DNA of 64,000 bases from Xenophilus arseniciresistens (GTDB lineage: Bacteria > Pseudomonadota > Gammaproteobacteria > Burkholderiales > Burkholderiaceae_C). The stretch spans positions 62,001 through 126,000 of the forward strand of contig NZ_JAQIPB010000007.1 of the NCBI RefSeq assembly GCF_028023875.1, read 5' to 3'. Every line of letters begins with the position of its first letter. Position 1 is the first letter of the stretch. Shown here piece after piece: positions 1 through 9,718 of this stretch. Position numbers and translations under genes: made by a program. The notes below the pieces were generated by a model. That model ran no database searches, was not told the DNA's origin, and saw only the letters and a program-made list of their open reading frames with translations.

Positions 1-486
1 ATCCATCTGGCCGGCGAGATCTTCAACAGCACCGCCGGCATCAAGATGCGCCACGTGCCCTACAAGGGCAGCAACCCGGCCATGATGGACGTGCTGGCCG
101 GCAACGTGGACCTGATGGTGTCCTCGCTGCCCTCGGCCATCGGCCAGCTCAAGTCGGGCAAGCTGCGCGCCCTGGCCGTCACCTCGGCCAAGCGCAGCAC
201 CTCGCAGCCCGACATCCCCACCGTGGCCGAGCTGGGCTTCGGCAAGGACTTCGACGTCAGCACCTGGTACGGCATCTTCGCGCCCGCGGGCACGCCCGCG
301 GCCGTGGTCAAGCGCATGAACGCCGAGGTCAACAAGCTGCTGGCGCGCGCCGAGGTGCAGGCCGCCATCCACGAGCAGGGCGCCGAGTACCAGGCCATGA
401 GCACCGAAGCCTTCAGCACCCTGCTCAAGACCGACGTGCAGAAGTGGAAGGGCATCGTGCAGGCTTCGGGCGCCACCATCGAATAA
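1..486 (+). CDS. Bug-family (TctC-like) periplasmic solute-binding protein, C-terminal part
   Basis: The reading frame is open from the first base of the window, so only the last 161 residues are present. It matches the C-terminal half of Bug receptors, the extracytoplasmic binding proteins related to tripartite tricarboxylate transporters: the HVPYKGSNPAMMDVLAGNVD segment, then PTVAELG, then a FAPAGTPAAVVKRMNAEV segment. Such proteins bind carboxylates or aromatic acids in the periplasm. No TctA or TctB membrane gene is seen downstream, as is common for the many orphan Bug genes of Burkholderiales. The ligand cannot be read from the sequence. The gene is followed 10 nt later by a structured repeat. 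Family call is secure; the start lies outside the window. Confidence 0.9.
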   Translation: MHLAGEIFNSTAGIKMRHVPYKGSNPAMMDVLAGNVDLMVSSLPSAIGQLKSGKLRALAVTSAKRSTSQPDIPTVAELGFGKDFDVSTWYGIFAPAGTPAAVVKRMNAEVNKLLARAEVQAAIHEQGAEYQAMSTEAFSTLLKTDVQKWKGIVQASGATIE

Positions 487-495
487 AGGAAAACA

Positions 496-619
496 CCCCC
501 CAGGCGGCTGCGCCGCTCCCCCCCCCTCTCTGGCGCCTTCGGCTTGGAGGGGGGCGCACCCAGAGGCCTGGCAAAGCCAGTTCCTCGGGTGCCCTGAGGG
601 CTTCGCTGCGCTGGCCGGC
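496..619 (+). repeat. Dispersed GC-rich structured intergenic repeat, copy 1
   Basis: About 124 bp beginning 10 nt after the Bug stop codon. It shares ordered blocks with the element at 35310-35418: CCCCCAGGC, a C-run/G-run hairpin, GGGGGCGCACCC, GAGGCC, GTTCCTCGGGTGC, CTGAG and GCTTCGCTG. The C-run and G-run can pair into a long hairpin, so it may act as a transcript end. It is orientated the same way relative to the upstream gene as copy 2. I infer a family of dispersed elements in this genome. Confidence 0.7.
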
Positions 620-638
620 TGGATGGCCGTCTCGTTGT

Positions 639-1553
639 TCAGGCCACGAAGCGCGAGAGCGCGGCCTGGAAGGCCAGGGGGTCCATGCCCAGGTGGCCCG
701 CCGCGTAGCCGTCCATGACCAGCCGCAGGTTCGGGTAGTTGCGCGCGCGCAGACGCTGGCCGAAGCGTTGCACGGCTTCGGCATTGCTGGGCGCTTCGGT
801 GCCGTAGGTCAGGAACAGCGTGGCCGGGATGCCGGCCTCGGCCCGCAGCTTGTAAACCTCTTCCTCCAGCGCGTCGAGCTGCGTGCCGTAGCTGCTGTGA
901 AAGGCGCCGTCCGAAGACAGGAAGTGGCTGAAGGCCAGGCTGCCCGCGCGTGCCTGCAGCAGCATCGCGATCACCACAAAAGAGCCACCCAGCGACAGGC
1001 CGGAGAGCATGCGCGCGCCCGGGTCGGCGCGGTAGCGCGACTCGATCAGCGGCACCAGCTCCTTGAGCAGGAAGTCGTTGTACTGCTGCGCGCCCGGCAG
1101 GTCGTAGTCGGTGCCGCGGCGCGCCGTGTTGCCGATGCCCACCAGGATGGCCTGCTTGCGCGCGGCCGCGGTCAGCGACTGGAAGTTCGCGAAGCGCGTC
1201 TGGCCCTGCACGTACACGGCATCGGCGTCCGTGATGTAGATGGTGGGAAAACGCTGCTCGCCGCTGGCGTGGTCGGGCGGCAGATAGACGTTGATCGGGT
1301 AGCTGGCTCCATTGGCGCGGGCCGTGAGCCTGAAGTCCTCGTTGCGGCCCACGCCGGGGCTGGGCGCCGGCGCGGGTGCAGGCGAGGGTGACGGTGCGGG
1401 GGGAATGGGCAGCAGCGGCACGGCGCCGCCGCCCCCACCGCCGCCCCCGCCGCAGCCGGCCAGGGTGGTGAGCAAGGCGGCACCCGCGCCCAGCACATGC
1501 CTGCGAGGCAGCACCAGGGGGGCAGGGGGCGCATCAGGAGGAAGGCGATCCAT
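639..1553 (-). CDS. Exported alpha/beta hydrolase (putative esterase family lipoprotein)
   Basis: Protein of 304 residues. The N-terminus carries a twin-arginine-like RR at residues 17-18, a hydrophobic stretch and a lipobox LAGC with Cys34, followed by a run of nine glycines and a Pro/Ser/Ala linker, so it is likely a lipoprotein. The body resembles the esterase-D/enterochelin-esterase type alpha/beta hydrolases: a VYLPP strand, GIGNT, and the nucleophile elbow GLSLGGSF; a histidine near the C-terminus (AGHLG) could complete the triad. The start at 1553 is chosen because the signal peptide follows it directly; longer in-frame starts would bury it. Substrate unknown. It stands alone between a Bug gene and a DUF3820 gene. 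Confidence 0.8.
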   Translation of the reverse strand: MDRLPPDAPPAPLVLPRRHVLGAGAALLTTLAGCGGGGGGGGGAVPLLPIPPAPSPSPAPAPAPSPGVGRNEDFRLTARANGASYPINVYLPPDHASGEQRFPTIYITDADAVYVQGQTRFANFQSLTAAARKQAILVGIGNTARRGTDYDLPGAQQYNDFLLKELVPLIESRYRADPGARMLSGLSLGGSFVVIAMLLQARAGSLAFSHFLSSDGAFHSSYGTQLDALEEEVYKLRAEAGIPATLFLTYGTEAPSNAEAVQRFGQRLRARNYPNLRLVMDGYAAGHLGMDPLAFQAALSRFVA

Positions 1554-1675
1554 GAAGACTCCAAGGCAAAGATGAAGTGCATCGCAGAGACCTTGCCGTC
1601 GCGGTGTTGCGGCATCCTCCTTTGTCCTCTGCATCCCGCGCGCATGATGCCAGACGCAGGGCCCGGCCTGCGCCT

Positions 1676-1906
1676 TCAGCGGCCGGTCTCGCGTGCGGGT
1701 CGGCGCAGGGGCTGCAGCAGCGGCTTGAGGCCGTTGTGGTCGATCTCGTGCATCAGCTGCAGCAGGCGCCCGATCTCGCCCTTGGGAAAGCCCTCGCGCG
1801 CAAACCAGGTGAGGTAGTTGCCCGGCAGGTCGGCGATCAGCGTGCCCTTGTACTTGCCAAAGGGCATGGGCAGCGTGACGAGGCGTTGGAGGTCTTCGGG
1901 AGCCAT
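1676..1906 (-). CDS. DUF3820 family small protein
   Basis: A 76-residue protein with the family hallmark PMPFGKYKG at residues 14-22, then LIADLPGNYLTWFAREGFPKG and a short helical tail. The family (DUF3820, in some databases labelled a quorum-sensing-regulated virulence factor) is small, cytoplasmic and of unsettled biochemical function. The length is normal for the family. It is transcribed in the same direction as the esterase 122 bp further on and divergently from the TonB receptor. Family assignment is secure from the motif; function is not known. Confidence 0.85.
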   Translation of the reverse strand: MAPEDLQRLVTLPMPFGKYKGTLIADLPGNYLTWFAREGFPKGEIGRLLQLMHEIDHNGLKPLLQPLRRPARETGR

Positions 1907-2088
1907 GTGGAGCGTGTGGAGCGCGCTTTGAATTCTGCATCAGCGGCATTCGCCGGTCGCAGCGCACGCATGTCTGTGGGCTGGATCGCCTGCGATGCCT
2001 TCGCGCGCTGGGCAGCGCTGCGTACGCCCGCTGGCGTATGGAAGCGGAGTCTCTGACATTTCATACTCCGGCTCCTGCTGCCAATCCA

Positions 2089-4140
2089 ATGACTGGTTCC
2101 TGCTTCCCTTTGCGCCGCTCGGCGCTGTCGATGGCCAGCCTCATCGCACTCGTCGCGGCACCCCTTGCCGGCCTCGCGCAAGGCGCTGCCCACGCTCCGC
2201 ATCCGATGCTCAAGCCCGTCGAGGTCAAGGGCGAAAGCCTGCGCGGCGGCGCGGCCTCGTACTCCACCACCACCCTCGAATCTGACGACATCCAGCAGCT
2301 TCATGTGAGCCAGCCGCAGGAGCTGTTCCGCCAGGTGCCCGGCATGAACGTGAACAACTATCAGCTCTCGGGCGTGGCGGACGCCATCGTGTTGCGCGGC
2401 TTCGGGGGCGGCGGCCACGGTGGCGACCTGGGCGTGGTGCTCGATGGCATCCCGCTCAATGAGGCGATGTCCCATGCCGACGGCTATGTGGACTTCAATG
2501 TCATCGTGCCGCTGGAGATCGAGCGCATGCGCGTGTTCCGCGGGCCGGTGTCGGCGCTGTACGGCAACTTCAACCGGGCCGGGCTGGTGGCCGTCGAAAC
2601 ACGAAAGCGCGGGCTGTACAAAGACCTGGACCTCAGCCAGGGCTCCCACGGCACGCAGGATGCGCAGGCCGCCTTCGGGCTGAGCCTGGGCGAGGGCGAG
2701 TCGCTGAACCTGGCGGCGCAGCACCACCGCACGGATGGCTTTCGCAGCCAGTCGCAGGCTGAGCGCACAACGCTGGCCGGGCGATGGACCAGGGCACTCA
2801 CATCCGATCTGGACCTTGCTTTGTCGGCGCGCCTGCACGCCGCCCATGGCGACTCGCCCGGCCATCTGACGGCCGGTCAGTTCGCCATGGATCCTTACGG
2901 CCGGGACCTGCGCGCCATGAACGATGGCGCGCGCAAGCACTTCGGCACGGTGCGCGCGGATGTGAACCACAGCCTCGCGCCTGACCTGCGGCTGCTGAGC
3001 TTTGTCTATCACACGCAGCAGGATTTCACGCGCTACTTCTCGCGCCCGGTCGGTGGCAGCGCCTGGCGCCAGCGCGAGGAAAGCTATGAGCGCAAGGTCT
3101 TCGGTGCCGGCACCAGCCTCAACGGCAGCACCGCCACGCAATGGGCAGCGCTGAACTGGGTCGCAGGCATGGAGGCCTTTCGCGAAAGCACGCAGTACCA
3201 GTACCACGACGGCCTGTACCAGCGTGCGCGGCTCAATCGCGCCGTCAACGACCGCACGTCCAGGCTCAGCAGCCTGTCGGCGTTTGCCGAAGTCGAAGCG
3301 CCCATCCATCGCCTGTTCAAGCCCTCGCTGGGCCTGCGCTGGGACCGCTTCACGGGTGGGTGCGACCGCAATGGCCCTGAGACCGGAAGCGAGCCCTGCA
3401 GTGCCTTGGCGCGTGTCTCGCACACCAGCCCCAAGCTGGGCGTGCGCGCCGATGTGCTGCCCGCGCTGGAGTTGAGAGTCAGTTGGGCCGAGGGCTTCGC
3501 GCTGCCCAACAACTTCGCCAAATACGCGCTCGGTGCATCGCGGCTGGAGACCAATGTGTTCCAGCAGACCGAAGTGGGCGCGCTGTGGAAGCCGGTTCCC
3601 GGCGTGGTGGTGGACCTGGCTGCCTATCGCCTGCGCTCGTCTGATGAGATCCGGGCCGTGGCGCCGGGTGTGTACGAGAACTATGGCGCCACGCGCCGCA
3701 CGGGTGTGGAGGCCAGCATGCTGTGGTCGGCGCGCAAAGACCTGGACCTTTCGCTGAGCTACGGCAGCGCGCATTCGCGTGTGATCGAGAACGGCAACGC
3801 GGCCCTGGTCGGCAAAAGCGTGGCCGGCGTGCCCCGCGACATGACGACCGCCACGGCGGCCTGGTCGCCCGTGCCTGCCTGGACCGGCACGCTGAGCTGG
3901 CGCCGCGTGGGCCGCTACGCCATCAATGCCGACAACAGCATCCACTACCCGGGTTATGCGACCGTGGACCTGGGCCTGCGCTACCGCTTCGCCGGCGCGC
4001 GTCCGCACCAGCTGTACGCCACGCTGTCCAACGTGGCCGACAAGGCCTATGCCACTTCGGTGTCCGTCATCGGCGGCGCGCAGGTCTTTGCGCCCGGCGC
4101 GCCCCGCGCCCTCAAAGTGGGCGCGCAATTCCAGTTCTGA
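2089..4140 (+). CDS. TonB-dependent outer-membrane receptor
   Basis: About 683 residues from the ATG at 2089, which directly precedes a signal peptide (SMASLIALVAAPLAGLAQG); an in-frame ATG at 2038 would add 17 residues before it and is less likely. The plug domain is visible: VEVKGES, then QPQELFRQVPGMNVNNYQ, then a DGIPLNEAMSHADGYVDFN segment and RMRVFRGPVSALYGNFNRAG. The rest is beta-barrel ending in an aromatic residue (AQFQF), as expected for BAM-dependent insertion. It probably imports a chelated metal, because the next gene, 10 bp downstream with a good AGGAG site, encodes a DUF4198 protein of the nickel/cobalt-uptake-associated type. No riboswitch or Fur box was recognised upstream. 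Confidence 0.88.
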   Translation: MTGSCFPLRRSALSMASLIALVAAPLAGLAQGAAHAPHPMLKPVEVKGESLRGGAASYSTTTLESDDIQQLHVSQPQELFRQVPGMNVNNYQLSGVADAIVLRGFGGGGHGGDLGVVLDGIPLNEAMSHADGYVDFNVIVPLEIERMRVFRGPVSALYGNFNRAGLVAVETRKRGLYKDLDLSQGSHGTQDAQAAFGLSLGEGESLNLAAQHHRTDGFRSQSQAERTTLAGRWTRALTSDLDLALSARLHAAHGDSPGHLTAGQFAMDPYGRDLRAMNDGARKHFGTVRADVNHSLAPDLRLLSFVYHTQQDFTRYFSRPVGGSAWRQREESYERKVFGAGTSLNGSTATQWAALNWVAGMEAFRESTQYQYHDGLYQRARLNRAVNDRTSRLSSLSAFAEVEAPIHRLFKPSLGLRWDRFTGGCDRNGPETGSEPCSALARVSHTSPKLGVRADVLPALELRVSWAEGFALPNNFAKYALGASRLETNVFQQTEVGALWKPVPGVVVDLAAYRLRSSDEIRAVAPGVYENYGATRRTGVEASMLWSARKDLDLSLSYGSAHSRVIENGNAALVGKSVAGVPRDMTTATAAWSPVPAWTGTLSWRRVGRYAINADNSIHYPGYATVDLGLRYRFAGARPHQLYATLSNVADKAYATSVSVIGGAQVFAPGAPRALKVGAQFQF

Positions 4141-4150
4141 AGGAGCCTTC

Positions 4151-4870
4151 ATGCCCGCCCGCCTTTCGCATTCGGCGCTGGTCGCACTTGCGCTGAGTCT
4201 TGCCTTTGCCGCCCCGGCGACCCATGCCCACAACGTCTGGCTCACGCCCGAAGCCGATGGCAGCTACATCGTTCAGTTCGGTGGCCACAAGGGGCAACTG
4301 GAAGACTATCCCGCGCACAAGTTGACTTCAGTGACCGCGTACGACGCGCGCGCGCACCCGATGGCCGTGCAGACCCAGCCCACGCCGCAAGGCGTGAAGG
4401 TCAGGCCGCAAGGCCAGGCCGCCTTGCTGGTGGCGGCGTTCGACAACGGCTACTTCAGCAAGACCGACACGGGCCCCATGGTGAACAAGGACATGACGCA
4501 GAACCCGGGCGCGACCAGCGGCGTGCGGGCGCTGAAGTTCCACAAGTCGGTCATTCAGTGGGGCTACGTGGCCCGCATGGTCGTGGGCCAGCCCTTCGAG
4601 ATCATCTCGGCGAGGGCGGACCACCCGCATGCGGGCTCGCCGATGCGCGTGAAGGTGCTCAAGGACGGCAAGCCGATCGAAGGCGTGCGCCTGTCCATCG
4701 GCGAGAACGGCCCACCGGTGCACACGGCCAGGGACGGCACCGCCACAGTGATCCCCGTGCAGGGGCGCAACCAGCTCATGGCCATCCTGCGCATGCCCGT
4801 GACCGGCGACCCGAAGACCACCAGCCTGAGCTACGAATACCTGTACGCCTTCGAGGCGCACGCGCACTAG
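4151..4870 (+). CDS. DUF4198 domain periplasmic protein, likely metal-uptake accessory
   Basis: A 239-residue secreted protein with a signal peptide ending ATHAHN. The AHNVWLTPEADGSYIVQFGGH start of the mature chain and the NPGATSGVRALKFHKSVIQWGYVARMVVGQP region are typical of DUF4198 (COG5266), a family annotated as the periplasmic part of Co2+/Ni2+ uptake. The mature N-terminal histidine and further histidines suggest metal binding. The start at 4151 has an AAGGAG ribosome site and is 10 bp after the TonB receptor stop, so the two form a two-gene operon. The pair probably carries nickel or cobalt across the outer membrane and periplasm; no inner-membrane permease is adjacent. Confidence 0.82.
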   Translation: MPARLSHSALVALALSLAFAAPATHAHNVWLTPEADGSYIVQFGGHKGQLEDYPAHKLTSVTAYDARAHPMAVQTQPTPQGVKVRPQGQAALLVAAFDNGYFSKTDTGPMVNKDMTQNPGATSGVRALKFHKSVIQWGYVARMVVGQPFEIISARADHPHAGSPMRVKVLKDGKPIEGVRLSIGENGPPVHTARDGTATVIPVQGRNQLMAILRMPVTGDPKTTSLSYEYLYAFEAHAH

Positions 4871-4921
4871 GGCGAGTGGCTGCGTGGAGGCGACCTTGCT
4901 GTCGCTGCAGTGCCTTGGCGA

Positions 4922-5767
4922 TCAGGGCCGCTCGCCGCGCGCCAGCCGTGCGGCGATGTCGTCGAGCACGGGCGTCAGCGCCGCCACCGAGTCGATCACG
5001 TAGTGCGCGCCGGCGCCCTGCAGCCTGGCCTGCGCGGCCGCGCGGCGCGTGGCCTGCTGGGCCGGTGCCAGTGCCAGCCAGTCGGCCAGCGGCAGGCCCA
5101 TGGCGTTGCCGCTCACGGACACGCCCACGCTCCAGGTGCCGGCGTTGAGGCCTTCCTCGATGCCCACCTCGGTGTCGTCCACCTTGACCACGGTGTGCGG
5201 GTGGCAGATGCCCAGCTCGGCGAAGCAGCGCCACATCATCAGCGGCGTGGGCCGGCCGGTGGCCACGTCGCCTGCGCACACGAGGTTGTCGGGCCGGTAG
5301 CCGCCCTTGGCCGCGATGGCCGTCACCACTTCCATGATGGGCCGGTTGTAGCCCGTGGTGGAGCCGATCTTCAGGCCGCGTGCGCGCGCGTCGGCCACGG
5401 CTTCCAGCGCGCCGGGAATGAAGCCGGCGAAGTCCGGCACCACCGCGGCGTTGAGCGGCGTGAACACGTCGTAAAGGCGGTCCACGTCGGCATCGCTCAG
5501 GCGGCGGCCGTACTCCGCTTCCCATTGCGCATCGACTTCGGGCAGCGTGCCCAGGGCCTTGATGTGGTCCCACTTCGCCAGGCCCATGGGGCCGCGGGCC
5601 TGCTCGATGCTGACCCTGATGCCGAACTGTTCGAACAGGCGCACGAAGGCGCCCATGGGCGCGCAGGAGCCGAAGTCCAGGATGGTGCCGGCCCAGTCGA
5701 AGACGACGGCGCTCAACTGGTCGGGGGCGGAGGAAACGGCGGGCGGGGTCGGGAGTGTGTTGTTCAT
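4922..5767 (-). CDS. phnX: Phosphonoacetaldehyde hydrolase (phosphonatase)
   Basis: 281 residues, HAD superfamily. It splits phosphonoacetaldehyde into acetaldehyde and phosphate in the cytoplasm. Visible are the nucleophile loop VVFDWAGT with Asp24, the cap-domain MGLAKWDHIKAL with the Schiff-base lysine (Lys65), and the later GSTTGYNRPIMEVV and VDDTEVGIEEG motifs of the HAD core. Length is normal. It is the last gene of the phosphonate operon and lies 30 bp after the FAD oxidoreductase that may supply its substrate. Strong assignment. Confidence 0.95.
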   Translation of the reverse strand: MNNTLPTPPAVSSAPDQLSAVVFDWAGTILDFGSCAPMGAFVRLFEQFGIRVSIEQARGPMGLAKWDHIKALGTLPEVDAQWEAEYGRRLSDADVDRLYDVFTPLNAAVVPDFAGFIPGALEAVADARARGLKIGSTTGYNRPIMEVVTAIAAKGGYRPDNLVCAGDVATGRPTPLMMWRCFAELGICHPHTVVKVDDTEVGIEEGLNAGTWSVGVSVSGNAMGLPLADWLALAPAQQATRRAAAQARLQGAGAHYVIDSVAALTPVLDDIAARLARGERP

Positions 5768-5797
5768 GATGTTCTGTGTGAAGGATCTGCGGGGCGG

Positions 5798-6928
5798 CTA
5801 CCAGGCGGCGAACACGTCCTCGGCAATGCCGAAGGCGGTGCTGGCGCCCGTGCCGCTGGTGACCAGCACCACGCGCGTGGCGTCGTCGGGCGCGTCGATC
5901 AGGCAGTCGGTGCTGGCGGAGGAGGGATAGGTGCCGACCCAGCGCGCGGTGACGGTGGCTTCGCGCAGCCGCAGCGTCTCGCGCAGGTGGCGCAGGATCA
6001 GCGCATCCACGCGCTCGCTGGCGAAGGGCTCCAGCACCGGGCCGTAGTGGTGCGAGTCGCCCACGACCAGCGAACCGTCTGCGCTTTGCACCACGATCAG
6101 GTGGATGCCGTGTGCCAGCGACTCGCCTTCCTCGCTGCGCATCTGCGCCAGCAGCGGCGCGGCTTCGGGCAGCTTGCTGTAGCCGTGGTAGCGCACCAGG
6201 CTCAGGTCGGCCATCACCGAGCCGGGCAGCTTGAAGCCGGGCTCGGGCTGCACGCGCAGCATCTGCAGCTGGCACAGCTGCAGCGCGTGCGGCGCCAGCC
6301 GGTCGGCGAACAGGCCGTGCAGTTCGGTGTTGGTGCACACGGCCACGCGCTCGGCGTACAGCGTGGCGCGCGCGGTGCGCACGCGCGGCGTGGCCACTTC
6401 CAGCACGGCCTCGCCAAAGCGGAAGACCACGCCATGCGCCTGCGCCAGCCAGCGTGCCAGCAGGCCGATGGCGGTGCGCGACTCCACCCGCATCTCGTGC
6501 GGGCTGTAGAGCACGCTCTGGGCGCCGTCGAGCTGCAGGGCGGGCGCGCGGCGCGCGGCTTCCCCGGGTGCGAGCAGCTCGCAGCCCGCGCCCATCTCGG
6601 TGCGCATGAAAGCCTCGAGCACGTCGTGCGCCAGCGGCCGGAAGGCGCTGAGGTACAGGCCGTGGTGCACGGCCTCGATACCGGCCTGCGGCGCGACTTC
6701 GCCCCAGACCTCGCGGGCGCGCCGCGCGCGCCGCCAGGTGTCGCCGGCGCCCTGGCCGGTCACGGTGATGAAGCCGAAGTTGCGGATCGAGGCGCCGACG
6801 CAGGCCGCGTCGCGCTCGAGCACGCAGACCTTCAGGCCGCGCCTGGCCGCGGTGTAGGCGTGGGCCAGGCCGACGATGCCGGCGCCGACGACGATCAGGT
6901 CGAAGCGAGGGGAGCTGGGAGATGTCAT
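5798..6928 (-). CDS. Phosphonate-associated FAD-dependent oxidoreductase (TIGR03364/PbfD type)
   Basis: 376 residues with an N-terminal dinucleotide-binding fold (DLIVVGAGIVGLAHAYTAARRG) in the DAO family. The overall sequence and operon position match the subfamily of D-amino-acid-oxidase-like enzymes found with phosphonatase genes. A characterised member, called PbfD as I recall, oxidises N-methyl-2-aminoethylphosphonate and, less well, 2-aminoethylphosphonate to phosphonoacetaldehyde. Here it sits directly before phnX and there is no 2-AEP transaminase (phnW) in the operon, so it is the probable entry step for aminoethylphosphonates. The start overlaps the amidohydrolase stop by 4 bp. Exact substrate is inferred. 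Confidence 0.85.
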   Translation of the reverse strand: MTSPSSPRFDLIVVGAGIVGLAHAYTAARRGLKVCVLERDAACVGASIRNFGFITVTGQGAGDTWRRARRAREVWGEVAPQAGIEAVHHGLYLSAFRPLAHDVLEAFMRTEMGAGCELLAPGEAARRAPALQLDGAQSVLYSPHEMRVESRTAIGLLARWLAQAHGVVFRFGEAVLEVATPRVRTARATLYAERVAVCTNTELHGLFADRLAPHALQLCQLQMLRVQPEPGFKLPGSVMADLSLVRYHGYSKLPEAAPLLAQMRSEEGESLAHGIHLIVVQSADGSLVVGDSHHYGPVLEPFASERVDALILRHLRETLRLREATVTARWVGTYPSSASTDCLIDAPDDATRVVLVTSGTGASTAFGIAEDVFAAW

Positions 6929-8628
6929 GACAGGAGCGGATGAGAAGGGGTGCCGCGCGCAGGCGCGGCGGTGAAGACGCAGCGCCCGCCGATGAAGGTG
7001 GCGAGGACTTCGATGTCCTTGATGGCTTCGGGCGCGACGCAGCGCGGGTCGCTGCCCAGCACCACGAAGTCGGCCAGCTTGCCGGGCGTGATGGAGCCCT
7101 TGTGCGCCTCCTCGCAACTGGCGACCGCGCCGCCCAGCGTCATCACGCGGATCGCATCGTCCACGCCGATGCATTGCTCAAGGCCGTAGGGCGTGCCGTC
7201 GCTGCCGCGGCGGCGCACCATGTCCTGAATGCGCAGCAGCGGGTCGGCGGCGCTCACGGGCCAGTCGGAGTGGCCGGCCACCTGCACACCCATCTGCAGT
7301 GCCGTGCGGTGCGGGTGCATCATGGCCACGCGTTCGGGCCCGAAGGCCGCAACCTTGTCGCCGTGCTCGTGCATGTAGGAATGGAACACCAGCACCGTGC
7401 CGCTGTCGCGGGCGCGGCGCAGGATCGAATCGTTGGTGATGCTGGCGTGCTCGATGCGGTGGCGCGCCGGCGTGCCGCCGGCTTGCGCGGCGTTCTCGTA
7501 GGCCGTCAGCACCATGGCGATCTCGCGGTCGCCATTGGCGTGGATGGCGGCCTGGAAGCCCGCCTGCTGGATCGCCAGCACCAGCGCGTCCAGCTCGGCC
7601 TGCGTGCGCCTGGGCGGGATGCCGAAGTAGTTGCGGCGGCCGGGGTATTCGGCATGCACCCAGGCCGTCAGGCCCGAAAGCGAATGGCCGTGGAACACCT
7701 TGATGCCGCCGATGCGCAGCCGCTCGTCGCCCCAACCCTGTTCAGCCGCGATGCGCGCCGCGTCGCGCAGGTGGTGGTCGAAGAACATGGCGTACACGCG
7801 CACCGGGCTGCCGCGTTCGCGCAGCTCGCACAGCCTCTGGTGGTCGGCCGGCGTGATGCCGGCGATGCCGACGCTGGTGATGCCGCGCGCCGCAAAGGAG
7901 GCCAGCCGGCTGCTCAGCGCCTGCAGCATGTCCTCGCGCGAGGGCAGGGCCGGCGCCGGGTTGAGGTTGGCCCGCTGCGGGCCGCCACCGTGGCCGCCGG
8001 CGTGCCGCGAAGCCTCATGCAGGGCCAGGTGATGCGGCGACACCAGGGCCTGGGCATCCTCGCGCGCCACGCCGGTCGGCTCGCCCGCCTCGTCGCGGTC
8101 GAAGGCACCGCCCGCGGGGTCGGGCGTGTCGCGCGTGATGCCGGCATTGCGCAGCGCCAGCGTGTTGAAGCACGAGATGTGGAAGCTAGAGTGGTACAGC
8201 CGCACCGGGTGCCGGGTGGAGATGCGGTCCAGGTCGTGGCGCGTGGGGTGGCGGCCCAGTTTGCTGTCCTGGTAGCTGCGCCCGATCAGCCACTGGCCCG
8301 GCGCCACGCAGCGCGCACGCGCCTGCATGCGCCCGATCAGCGCCTCCATGTCCGGGGTCTCCGAAGGGCCGAGTTCGGGCACCTCGTGCGGCGAGCCGGC
8401 GTGGTAGAGCGGCAGCATGTGCAGGTGCGCGTCGATGAAGCCGGGCACCACGGTGCAGCCCTCCAGGCGCTGCTCTGGCACCTGCGGGCCGGCCTGGCGC
8501 AGCACCTCCTCGCGCGAGCCCACGGCCATGAAGCGGCCGCCCCGGACCCAGAACGACTGGGCCTGCGGCTGCCGGCCGTCCACGGTGAGAACCTGGGCCG
8601 CGCTGTATACGGCTTCTTCCTTGTTCAT
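6925..8628 (-). CDS. Amidohydrolase family protein (YtcJ/COG1574 type) of the phosphonate operon
   Basis: 567 residues, amidohydrolase_3 fold. The metal-site motif FIDAHLH is near residue 63, with an [10 protein letters not shown] segment further on and a C-terminal beta-sandwich return ([18 protein letters not shown]). These enzymes hydrolyse C-N or other bonds of amides and cyclic substrates with one or two metal ions. It overlaps both neighbours by 4 bp, so it is translationally coupled within the operon. In this context it may deacylate an N-acylated aminoethylphosphonate, feeding the FAD oxidoreductase and phnX; that is an inference from position only. The family assignment is firm. Confidence 0.85.
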   Translation of the reverse strand: MNKEEAVYSAAQVLTVDGRQPQAQSFWVRGGRFMAVGSREEVLRQAGPQVPEQRLEGCTVVPGFIDAHLHMLPLYHAGSPHEVPELGPSETPDMEALIGRMQARARCVAPGQWLIGRSYQDSKLGRHPTRHDLDRISTRHPVRLYHSSFHISCFNTLALRNAGITRDTPDPAGGAFDRDEAGEPTGVAREDAQALVSPHHLALHEASRHAGGHGGGPQRANLNPAPALPSREDMLQALSSRLASFAARGITSVGIAGITPADHQRLCELRERGSPVRVYAMFFDHHLRDAARIAAEQGWGDERLRIGGIKVFHGHSLSGLTAWVHAEYPGRRNYFGIPPRRTQAELDALVLAIQQAGFQAAIHANGDREIAMVLTAYENAAQAGGTPARHRIEHASITNDSILRRARDSGTVLVFHSYMHEHGDKVAAFGPERVAMMHPHRTALQMGVQVAGHSDWPVSAADPLLRIQDMVRRRGSDGTPYGLEQCIGVDDAIRVMTLGGAVASCEEAHKGSITPGKLADFVVLGSDPRCVAPEAIKDIEVLATFIGGRCVFTAAPARGTPSHPLLS

Positions 8629-9718
8629 GCAGCGTCGGCGCCGATGAAGTTGCGCCCGCGCGCGCCGGTCAGCGCATGCGCCACCATCTGCTGCGCCTCG
8701 GCCTCGTCCACGCCGTAGTCGGCAAAGCGCGTGCGCACGCCCAGGCCCTCGATGAAGGTCGCCAGCCGGGCGGGCGCGGCCGCCCGCGGGCCCAGCGCCT
8801 GTTCCAGCACGGCATCGCGCCGCGCGTCGCGCCCCAGCGCGCGGCCCAGCACCAGCGGCAGCGGGAAGGCGCAGGCGATGCCGTGCGGCAGGCCGTGGCG
8901 CAAGGTCATCTCGTAGGAGATCGAATGGGCCAGCGCGGTGCGCGTGTTGGAAAAGGCCATGCCGGCCTTGAGCGCGGCCAGCGCCATGCGGCCGCGCAGC
9001 GCCACGTCGCCGGGCGCGTTCATCAGCGCCGGCAGCGTGACGAAGATCTCGTGCACCGCCGCCACGGCGAAGGTGTCGGAGACCGGGTTGGCGTTCACGT
9101 TCCAGATCGCTTCGAGCGCGTGCGACAGCGCATCGAGCCCGCTTTGCAGCGTGACCGCGGCCGGCAGCGACAGCATGAGTTCGGGGTCGATCAGCGCCAC
9201 CGAGGGCCAGGTCTGCGGCAGGTGCAGCGAGTACTTCTTCTGCGCGGCCTGGTCCCAGATGGTGGCCCACGGCGTCACCTCGCTGCCCGTGCCTGCGGTA
9301 GTCGGGATCGCGACCAGCGCCCGGGTGTGCGCGGGCGTGAAGCCCCGGCCTTCGGCCAGGGCCTGCAGCAGCGGTTCGAAGCGGCCGTCCGCGGTGCCCA
9401 CCATCAGCGCCTTGGCGGTGTCGATGGCGCTGCCGCCACCCAGCGCGATCAGCATGTCGACCTGCTGCGGCCCGCGCCAGAACGATTCGTAGAGCCCGCG
9501 CAGTTCGCGCACGTCCGGGTTGGGCCGCACGTCGTCGATCACCCGGACCAGGCTGTCGCCCAGCAACTGCTGCACGCGCCCGACCAGGCCCAGTGCGCCC
9601 GCTTCCGGGAAGGTGACGAGCGCACAGCGGCGCCCGCCCACCAGGGCCGGCAGCGAGGCCAGCGCGCCGGCGCCGAAGACGCTTCTGACGGGGTTGAAAT
9701 AGTCGAGGGTCGTCATCA

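Noticed and set aside
1907-2088. Possible cobalamin or metal riboswitch upstream of the TonB receptor
   Set aside because: No B12-box or other conserved riboswitch core was recognised in this 182-bp stretch.
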